A stretch of DNA of 64,000 nucleotides. Origin: Thiosocius sp963736445 (lineage in GTDB: Bacteria > Pseudomonadota > Gammaproteobacteria > Chromatiales > Chromatiaceae). Below are positions 54,699 to 61,320 of this stretch, piece by piece. Numbering within the stretch: position 1 is the first letter of the stretch; each line of letters begins with the position of its first letter. The position numbers and the translations under genes were made by a program. The notes below the pieces were generated by a model that saw nothing but the letters and a program-made list of their open reading frames with translations, was not told the DNA's origin and did no database searches. Where the stretch lies: assembly GCA_963736445.1 (NCBI GenBank), contig CAVTOY010000010.1:1-64000 (forward strand), in the 5' to 3' direction.

Positions 54699-56852
54699 AT
54701 GCATGGTCTTGCTCAGCGTCACCGAGCTGCCATCGCGCCATTCGTCATCCTCGCGCTGCTGTTGGCTGTCTTCGGCGGTGCCGCGCTGATTCAGACCGCC
54801 AGCGCCGATGATGACGAAGAGTATGATCACGACACCACCACCATCCCCGCCGAAGGGGCACACGTCGGCCTCGAGTGCGAGGCCTGCCACATCGACGACA
54901 ACTACGACGAAATCCCCACCCAGTGTGACGGCTGCCACAACGGGCAAATCGCGCTGGGCATGCCGACCGGGCATATGTCGGTCACCGAGAATTGCGACTC
55001 CTGCCACAGCACCGCCAGCTTCCGCATCCCGCTCGGTGCGACCAGCGCCACCCAGTTCGATCACGCGCTGACGGGTTTTCCGCTCGAGGGCTCGCACCGC
55101 GTCCTGGTGTGCACCGACTGCCACCGCAACCAGGTATTCCGCGGCACGCCGTCGCGCTGCATGAACTGCCACGATGGCATTTTCGCCCCCGGCAAGACGC
55201 TGCAACACCCGCCGACCAACCTCGACTGCAGCGAATGCCACGGCGTATGGACCTTCAGCGTCGAGCGCTTCGACCACTTCACGGCCACCGGCCCCTGCAC
55301 CAGCTGCCACAACGGCTTTATCGCCCGTGGCAAGCCCGCCAACCATATCCTCAGCTCGAACGACTGCGGGGCCTGCCACAGCACCAACTACTGGTCACCG
55401 GTCCAACGCATCGACCACGCCGAGGTCAACGGTAGCTGTTTCACCTGCCACAACGGCACTATCGCCCCGGGTAAACCCGCCGACCATATCCCCAGCTCGA
55501 ACAACTGCGAGGCCTGCCACAGCACCAACTACTGGTCGCCGGTCACGCGCGTCGATCACGCCGAGGTCAACGGCAGCTGCATCAGCTGCCACAACGGCAG
55601 TATCGCCCCGGGCAAACCCGCTGACCATATCGCGAGCTCGAACAACTGCGAGGCCTGCCACAACACCATGGCCTGGTCGCCGGCCGCACGTGTCGACCAC
55701 ACCGAGATCACTGCCCCCTGTGTCAGCTGTCACAACGGGGCCATCGCCCCGGGTAAACCCGCCGACCATATCCCCAGCTCGAACAACTGCGAGGCCTGCC
55801 ACAGCACTAACTATTGGTCGCCGGCCACGCGCGTCGACCACGCCGAGGTCATCGGCAGCTGTATCAGCTGTCACAATGGCAGCATCGCCCCGGGCAAAAC
55901 GGCCGATCACATCGCCAGCTCGAACAACTGCGACGCCTGCCACAACACGACGGCCTGGGCGCCGGTCTCGCGGATCGATCACGCCGAGGTCATCGGCAGC
56001 TGCTTCAGCTGTCACAATGGCAGCGTCGCCCCCGGCAAGCCGACCGACCACATCGTCAGCTCGAACAACTGCGACGCCTGCCATAGCACCACGGCCTGGT
56101 CGCCGGCTTCCCGCGTCGATCACTCGGAGCTGACCGGAAGCTGCGTCAGCTGCCACAACGGCAGCATCGCCCCGGGCAAGCCGGCCGGCCATATCGCGAG
56201 CACCAGCGCCTGCGAGGCCTGTCACAGCACCCGCTTCTGGTCCCCTGTCACCCGCGTGGACCACGCCGAGGTGATCGGCACCTGCGTCAGCTGCCACAAC
56301 GGCAGTACCGCGCCGGGCAAACCGGCGGATCATATCCCCAGCTCCAACGCCTGCGACGACTGCCACACCACATCCGCCTGGCTGCCGGCCGTGTTCGACC
56401 ACGCCGGTATCTCGACCAACTGCAGCAGCTGCCACAACGGCGTGCTGGCACCGGGCAAGCCGCCGAGCCACCCACCGACCAGCGATCAGTGCGAGGCCTG
56501 CCACCGCACCGCGGCCTGGGTACCGCTGCTGCGCATGGACCACAACGAGGCGATCGGCAGCTGCGTAAGCTGCCACAATAACCAGATCGCGACCGGGCAG
56601 TCGCCGAGCCACATCCAGACCACGACCGATTGCGCCGCCTGTCATAACACCTTCAGCTGGCAGGTCAGTCCGTCCCAGGTCGATCACAACGCCATACCGC
56701 TGGCGCAGACACAGTGCTCCGTGTGTCACGCGGCGGATCGGCCAACCAACAATCATCCGCAGGGGCGTGACTGCATCCAGTGCCACGTGGCGCCACCGGC
56801 GGGCGACTGGTGCAGCCAGCCGGTCCGCGATCGACCCGGGCTATGCGAATGA
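54699..56852 (+). CDS. 28-heme c-type cytochrome with tandem 47-residue repeats
   Basis: 717 residues with an N-terminal signal or anchor helix (APFVILALLLAVFGGAALIQ) and 28 CxxCH heme-binding motifs. From about residue 200 to 668 the protein consists of ten near-identical 47-residue units. Each holds two CxxCH motifs (CxSCHNGxIAPGKP then CEACHxTxxWSP) and extra histidines (ADHI, VDHAEV) that could be distal ligands. It resembles doubled-CxxCH cytochromes of extracellular electron transfer, but no named family is assigned. The start follows GGAGG at 12 nt. Its stop overlaps the ATG of the barrel gene downstream. Confidence 0.93.
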   Translation: MHGLAQRHRAAIAPFVILALLLAVFGGAALIQTASADDDEEYDHDTTTIPAEGAHVGLECEACHIDDNYDEIPTQCDGCHNGQIALGMPTGHMSVTENCDSCHSTASFRIPLGATSATQFDHALTGFPLEGSHRVLVCTDCHRNQVFRGTPSRCMNCHDGIFAPGKTLQHPPTNLDCSECHGVWTFSVERFDHFTATGPCTSCHNGFIARGKPANHILSSNDCGACHSTNYWSPVQRIDHAEVNGSCFTCHNGTIAPGKPADHIPSSNNCEACHSTNYWSPVTRVDHAEVNGSCISCHNGSIAPGKPADHIASSNNCEACHNTMAWSPAARVDHTEITAPCVSCHNGAIAPGKPADHIPSSNNCEACHSTNYWSPATRVDHAEVIGSCISCHNGSIAPGKTADHIASSNNCDACHNTTAWAPVSRIDHAEVIGSCFSCHNGSVAPGKPTDHIVSSNNCDACHSTTAWSPASRVDHSELTGSCVSCHNGSIAPGKPAGHIASTSACEACHSTRFWSPVTRVDHAEVIGTCVSCHNGSTAPGKPADHIPSSNACDDCHTTSAWLPAVFDHAGISTNCSSCHNGVLAPGKPPSHPPTSDQCEACHRTAAWVPLLRMDHNEAIGSCVSCHNNQIATGQSPSHIQTTTDCAACHNTFSWQVSPSQVDHNAIPLAQTQCSVCHAADRPTNNHPQGRDCIQCHVAPPAGDWCSQPVRDRPGLCE
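55296..56702 (+). repeat. Tandem 141-bp repeats inside the multiheme cytochrome gene
   Basis: The cysteines opening each unit fall at residues 200, 247, 294, 341, 388, 435, 482, 529, 575 and 622, a period of 47 residues (141 bp) with one unit of 46. Neighbouring units share long identical DNA stretches, so copy number could change by recombination. Confidence 0.9.
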
Positions 56853-58981
56853 TCTATGTTCACCGCATCGACCGTCTATCGATCGCCCGGCCGCTGGCGC
56901 TGCTGTTGCTCTTCCTCGCCTCGATGGAGCAGGCGGTCGGCGCCGACCGCTTCCTCGAGCGGGTCTCCAGTGAGACCCGGGACGGCAGGCTGGTGGTCAG
57001 CATACATTTCACCCGGCGGCTGGAGTATCTGTCGCATAGCCCGGCAGACTATGGTGAGCGCCTGGAGATTCGGCTGCGCAGGCCGGGGCGGGCCGCGCAA
57101 CTGCCGGGCCTGAACACTGCTGGGGGGCTGCCGCAGCTGACCCCGGAACAGCTGCCGCAGATCCGCACAGTAACGGCGCAGGGCGATCTGGACGCCGATC
57201 CGGCCGTGAGCATCCAGTTCGACCGCGCACGCCGCTTCGAGGTGCGCGCCGGGCGCACCCTGCGCACGATCGATATCCTGCTGGCGCCCGATGCCGATGC
57301 CGATGCCGCGCCAGTGGACGAACTGCCACCCGCCGAGGAACCGCAGATCCCGCAGGGCGAGAGCGTCGCCGAGCGACAACTGGCCGACCTGTTCCGCCAG
57401 GCGCGGCGGGCGCTGAACGCCGGGCAGTATCAGCGGACCACCGCGATCTACGACAAGATCATCGCGTCCGGCATCGAGCCCTATGTGCGCGAGGCCATCG
57501 TCGCACTCGGCGTGGTGCGTGCCGAACGCGGCCAGGACGCCCAGGCCCGGGCACAGTTCGAGCGTTACCTGAAAGACTATCCGCAGGGCCCGGAGACCCG
57601 ACGGGTGACGCGGCTGCTGGAGTCCCTGCTGCAACGCGGCGAGACCAGCGAAGGAGAGGAGACGGCAGGGGTCGACGGTGAAACCGCGCCGGAGTGGCAG
57701 GTATTCGGCAGCTTCGACCAGTTCTATCTGCTCGACCACGCCAAGCTGGACGGACGCGACAGCAAGACCTACCGCTCCGGCCTGCTGAGCACGACCAATC
57801 TCAATTTTCAGGGACGTGCCGGCGGCGTCGACGTCAGCGGGCGTTTCTTGGGCGGCAACGAATACAGTTTTCTCAGCGATCACAGCAGCCCAACCAGTGT
57901 CAGTTACGCCTACCTCGACCTGGCCGACGTGGATGGCCGCCACCAGGGACGCATCGGCCGCCAGCGACTGCCCGGCTCCGGGGTATTGGGCTATTTCGAT
58001 GGCCTGCAATACCAGTTCAATTTCAACGAGAGTCAGGCCGTACGCTATGTGTTCGGCTCACCGATGCGCTCGACGCGCGACGGCGTCGACACCGACCGCC
58101 ACTTCAATGGCCTGGCGCTCGACTTCAACGGCGTCGACGACCGCTGGTTTCTCAGTGTTTACGGGTTCTACCAGAGTTTCGACGGCAGGATCGATCGACG
58201 CGCGATTGGTGCCGAGGGGCGCTACCAGGGCGACCGTATCACTGCGTATTCGCTGCTGGACTATGACACCTACTTCGACAAGCTGAACATCTTCTATCTG
58301 TTCAGCACCTGGCGAATCCGCGAGGGCACCGTAGCCAGCCTGACCCTGGATCATCGACGCAGTCCCGGGCTGGCGGTGAGCAACGCGCTTTACACCTTTG
58401 GCCTGGACAGCTACAGCGAACTCGACCCAGCGCTGTCGAACAACGACATCAAGCAACTGGCAAAAGACCGCAGCCTGATCTATCGCTCGTTATACACGTC
58501 GCTGACGCAGCAGCTCGACGAGCGCTGGCAGTTGTCGCTCGACGCCGGGGTCTACAGCCTGCGCGACGACAGTGATGCGGTATCCGACCTGTACGGAGAC
58601 AGCGCAGACAGCGACGACTGGTATCTGTACGGGCAGCTGATCGGCAACGGACTGTTCAGCCCCGGCGACCTGTTCTCCGCCGGACTGCGTTACACAGACG
58701 GCGAAAATGTCAACATCACCTCGGTACAATTGCGCACGCGGATACCCGTCGACGACAAATTGCGTCTCAACCCCCGGCTGCGTCTCGATCTGCTGGACCG
58801 CGATGACGGCAATAAGCAGTATCGGGCGTTGCCGAGCCTGTTCGCCACCTATCGCCTGAACAGGCAAACCTCGCTGGAGCTGGATGTCGGCGTGGAGTTC
58901 AGCCGCACCGAGCACGACTTCGGCGGCGACCTGGATGACCGATTTCTCTATTTGCGCGCCGGGTACCGGCGCGATTTCTGA
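56849..58981 (+). CDS. TPR-plus-beta-barrel outer-membrane protein coupled to the 28-heme cytochrome
   Basis: 710 residues. ATG at 56849 overlaps the cytochrome stop (ATGA); ATG at 56843 is also possible. A signal peptide (LALLLLFLASMEQAVGA) precedes an AMIN-like beta segment, a TPR-like stretch near residues 190-270 (FRQARRALNAGQYQRTTAIY) and a C-terminal barrel of about 430 residues with many amphipathic strands, ending YLRAGYRRDF with the C-terminal aromatic of BAM substrates. There is no CxxCH. By position and topology it could be the porin sheath of a porin-cytochrome conduit, as MtrB is for MtrA, though without recognisable MtrB similarity. Confidence 0.8.
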   Translation: MIYVHRIDRLSIARPLALLLLFLASMEQAVGADRFLERVSSETRDGRLVVSIHFTRRLEYLSHSPADYGERLEIRLRRPGRAAQLPGLNTAGGLPQLTPEQLPQIRTVTAQGDLDADPAVSIQFDRARRFEVRAGRTLRTIDILLAPDADADAAPVDELPPAEEPQIPQGESVAERQLADLFRQARRALNAGQYQRTTAIYDKIIASGIEPYVREAIVALGVVRAERGQDAQARAQFERYLKDYPQGPETRRVTRLLESLLQRGETSEGEETAGVDGETAPEWQVFGSFDQFYLLDHAKLDGRDSKTYRSGLLSTTNLNFQGRAGGVDVSGRFLGGNEYSFLSDHSSPTSVSYAYLDLADVDGRHQGRIGRQRLPGSGVLGYFDGLQYQFNFNESQAVRYVFGSPMRSTRDGVDTDRHFNGLALDFNGVDDRWFLSVYGFYQSFDGRIDRRAIGAEGRYQGDRITAYSLLDYDTYFDKLNIFYLFSTWRIREGTVASLTLDHRRSPGLAVSNALYTFGLDSYSELDPALSNNDIKQLAKDRSLIYRSLYTSLTQQLDERWQLSLDAGVYSLRDDSDAVSDLYGDSADSDDWYLYGQLIGNGLFSPGDLFSAGLRYTDGENVNITSVQLRTRIPVDDKLRLNPRLRLDLLDRDDGNKQYRALPSLFATYRLNRQTSLELDVGVEFSRTEHDFGGDLDDRFLYLRAGYRRDF

Positions 58982-58997
58982 CCGATTGCGCTGCCTT

Positions 58998-59387
58998 TCA
59001 CTTGTTCTTGATATGGCAAAGCTTGCACTTGGTCGGCCCCGCGGGTTTTTCCAGCTCTTCCACGGTGTACTTGTGACAACCCTTGCACTTGTCGTGGAAC
59101 GCCTTCTTGTTCTTTGGCGCCAGCACCGAAAACCCCTCGACCGGAGACGCCTTTTTCTTGTGACATTCCGAACAGGGTTTGATGGTTTCACCCTCGGTGT
59201 ACGTGTGATGACAACTCGCACACTCGATGCCGCGCACCGTGGCATGCAGCGAATGGTTGAAGGTGACGACGCCCGTTTTCGTCTCGAAGGTGATCACGGA
59301 CTTGTCGTCGGGGATGGTCGCTGCCGCGTGCACCAGCAAAGGCAGCAGTAAAGACAGGCCCAAAATCAGAGCTTTCAAAGCGCGCAT
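58998..59387 (-). CDS. Tetraheme class III-type cytochrome c (c7/c3-like)
   Basis: 129 residues from MRALKALILGLSLLLPLLVH at 59387, which has AGGA 9 nt upstream; a longer start at 59402 is possible. Signal peptide, then the c3/c7-type entry FNHSLHATVRGIECASCH and three more heme motifs (CSECH, CKGCH, CKLCH). The lysine-rich surface (ASPVEGFSVLAPKNKKAFHD) is typical of soluble periplasmic electron carriers. It is convergent with the barrel gene and could shuttle electrons between the inner membrane and the large multiheme proteins encoded nearby. Confidence 0.9.
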   Translation of the reverse strand: MRALKALILGLSLLLPLLVHAAATIPDDKSVITFETKTGVVTFNHSLHATVRGIECASCHHTYTEGETIKPCSECHKKKASPVEGFSVLAPKNKKAFHDKCKGCHKYTVEELEKPAGPTKCKLCHIKNK

Positions 59388-59548
59388 TATCGTATTCCTC
59401 ATCAACTGCCAGAGAATGAAAATCCAGGCACCAGCACTGGCGATCTGCGTGTCGCTATCGTGATTCAAATTATCACAATAAATGTAAGAAAAAAATTACC
59501 GGATCGGGCAAGGCGCGGCGAGCGCAAGGGCATCGCGCCATCACTGCT

Positions 59549-60190
59549 TCAGCCACAGCCGCCCTTCTTCACCACACGCTTCTGCAGCCTCACCCGCTTG
59601 CGGTAACTGCTCGGCGCCTCATGATGTGGATCCGGCAGTGACGCGGGATGACGCGACCCGAACGCCCAGCGCAACGGATACCGCAGCGTCCCATCGGGCA
59701 CCCCCGCATCGGCGACCTTGCTGCCGCCATGCGCTGGCGAGAACTCCGCCAGCCAGCGGTTGATCCCACCAGCGAGGATGTAGGCGTTCGGTCGCGACGC
59801 AATCGCCATAGCCAGTTTCCAGGCCTCGGAGGCGCGTGCCTCGTCGTTGCTGATGAACACGATCACCCCGTTGTCCGGCAGCCTGGCAAACTGTTCCCTC
59901 TGCTCGACCAACTGATCCATCGCGACGCGCTGCGCACCCCAGAGATGAAAAAGATTCCAGTCGCGCTCGTCGCGTACATCGATCAACCGAAGGTCGACAT
60001 AGTTGTTGTGCATCAGCGCCATCAGCTCGGCCGGTTCGATCTGTACCTGGCGCTCCGCCAGCCTCGGCTCAAGCTCGGCGGCCAGGAAGCGCCATTTGTC
60101 GGCCGGTAAGGGTTGGCCGTACCAGGCGAGCCCTGCCGCGGCCAGCAGCAGCACCGCCGCACCTAACAGGTGCAGATGGCTAGCGCGCAT
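59549..60190 (-). CDS. Membrane-anchored rhodanese-like protein lacking the active-site cysteine
   Basis: 213 residues from MRASHLHLLGAAVLLLAAAG at 60190, overlapping the YedE gene by 11 nt. One N-terminal helix anchors a periplasmic rhodanese domain (VDLRLIDVRDERDWNLFHLW, VIVFISNDEARASEAWKLAM, YILAGGINRWL). The catalytic loop that is normally C-x-x-G-x-R-S reads ISNDEARAS, so the persulfide-forming cysteine is missing. A basic tail ends KKGGCG. It probably binds rather than transfers sulfur, or has a structural role. Coupling to the YeeE/YedE genes points to sulfur-compound handling. Confidence 0.8.
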   Translation of the reverse strand: MRASHLHLLGAAVLLLAAAGLAWYGQPLPADKWRFLAAELEPRLAERQVQIEPAELMALMHNNYVDLRLIDVRDERDWNLFHLWGAQRVAMDQLVEQREQFARLPDNGVIVFISNDEARASEAWKLAMAIASRPNAYILAGGINRWLAEFSPAHGGSKVADAGVPDGTLRYPLRWAFGSRHPASLPDPHHEAPSSYRKRVRLQKRVVKKGGCG

Positions 60191-60776
60191 CGCCCTGTCC
60201 GTAGATCCGTCGGCGCAGGGTCTCACCGAGCCAGAAAATACCGATGGCGATGCCGACCAGACCCAGGATCACCACACCGGTCGGCAGCCCAAGCCACGCC
60301 TGCAGCGTCAGGCGGCCGAAATCGCTCGTGTGCCAAAAATCGTTGAACCATGCCACCGTCTCGCCGAAACCGACGATCCCGACCGCCGTGCCGGCGACGA
60401 ACCAGATCGCGTCCAGTTTGAGCGTCGAGGCGCCGACCAGCGAGGTGCCGGGGCAGAAGCCGCCCAACACGAACCCCACGCCCATGACCAGCCCGCCGAC
60501 GATGCCCGGCCACAGGTAGGTCGGGTTGACCCAGACCTCGTCATAGTCCAGCCAACCCAGCGCAGTCGACCAGAAGATCAGCAGGGCGGCCACTAGGATG
60601 GCGGTTAAAATCACCTTGAGTACCGTCAGATCGCGCCAGTAGAACTGGGCGGCCAGCCGCCGCGAGTCACCAAAGCCCGCGGACTCGAGGATGAAACCGA
60701 ACGCAAAACCGATCAGTCCATAGACCAGCCAGGCAGCGGCCTGACCGAGTTCGGCACTGAGTTCGAACGGCGCCAT
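60180..60776 (-). CDS. yedE: YeeE/YedE family sulfur transporter, second half
   Basis: 198 residues from MAPFELSAELGQAAAW at 60776; the ATG overlaps the final base of the preceding gene's stop. About five membrane segments. The family motif GFVLGGFCPGTSLVGASTLK contains the conserved cysteine used for thiosulfate passage in the structurally known YeeE (TsuA). GFILESAGFGDSRRLAAQFY is also typical. Together with the upstream gene it makes a two-component version of the transporter. Confidence 0.88.
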   Translation of the reverse strand: MAPFELSAELGQAAAWLVYGLIGFAFGFILESAGFGDSRRLAAQFYWRDLTVLKVILTAILVAALLIFWSTALGWLDYDEVWVNPTYLWPGIVGGLVMGVGFVLGGFCPGTSLVGASTLKLDAIWFVAGTAVGIVGFGETVAWFNDFWHTSDFGRLTLQAWLGLPTGVVILGLVGIAIGIFWLGETLRRRIYGQGDAR

Positions 60777-61318
60777 CAGTTGTCTCCCGCCGGCCGTTGC
60801 CACAGTCGGCGTACAAACCAGGCGAGCAGATAACCGCCGGCGAACACCGCGAGCATGAAGGCCCAGCTGCCCGCCGACAATACGGCGCCGCCGCTCAGCG
60901 CCTGGCCCGAGGTACAGCCGCGTGCCAGGCGCGCCCCATAGCCCATGAAGATGCCGCCGATGAAGGCCATCGCCCATCGGGTGTGCGTGCTGATCTGCGG
61001 ACCATGCCGCGTCTCGACGCGCACGCGGCCACGCAGCCAGCCGGAGACAAAACCGCCGACCAGGATGCCCGCGACCTGCCAGACGATCCAGTGGTCCAGC
61101 GGATTGCGTTCGCCGCCGGCCATGGCCGCCAGGTACGGCGTGGTATCGACATGCCGCGGCACGACCAGGTCTTCGAGCGCCACCAGGACGCGGTTGACGC
61201 CGCCCGAGGAGCCCAGACCATGGCCGGTGAGGAAAAACGTCAGCGCCAGCAGGGCGCCGAGCAGTGCGCCGGCGATGTAGGGGTCCCAGTAGCGCTCATC
61301 TTTCGGTCGCGTTGGCAT
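60776..61318 (-). CDS. yeeE: YeeE/YedE family sulfur transporter, first half
   Basis: 180 residues with about five membrane helices. The family motif GYGARLARGCTSGQALSGGA includes the conserved cysteine, followed by SWAFMLAVFAGGYLLAWFVR. MPTRPKDERYWDPYIAG is the start, 2 bp after the stop of the octaheme-family cytochrome gene. It overlaps the second half downstream, so both and the rhodanese-like gene are likely translated as one unit. Thiosulfate, sulfite or polysulfide are possible substrates. Confidence 0.88.
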   Translation of the reverse strand: MPTRPKDERYWDPYIAGALLGALLALTFFLTGHGLGSSGGVNRVLVALEDLVVPRHVDTTPYLAAMAGGERNPLDHWIVWQVAGILVGGFVSGWLRGRVRVETRHGPQISTHTRWAMAFIGGIFMGYGARLARGCTSGQALSGGAVLSAGSWAFMLAVFAGGYLLAWFVRRLWQRPAGDN

Positions 61319-61320
61319 GT

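Noticed and set aside
55174..56133. Plus-strand frame with repeats overlapping the multiheme gene
   Set aside because: The periodicity comes from the 141-bp DNA repeat read out of frame; the heme-motif frame is clearly the coding one.
55296..56702. Possible CRISPR array because of regular repeats
   Set aside because: The 141-bp units are continuous and in frame with CxxCH motifs; there are no short direct repeats separated by unique spacers.
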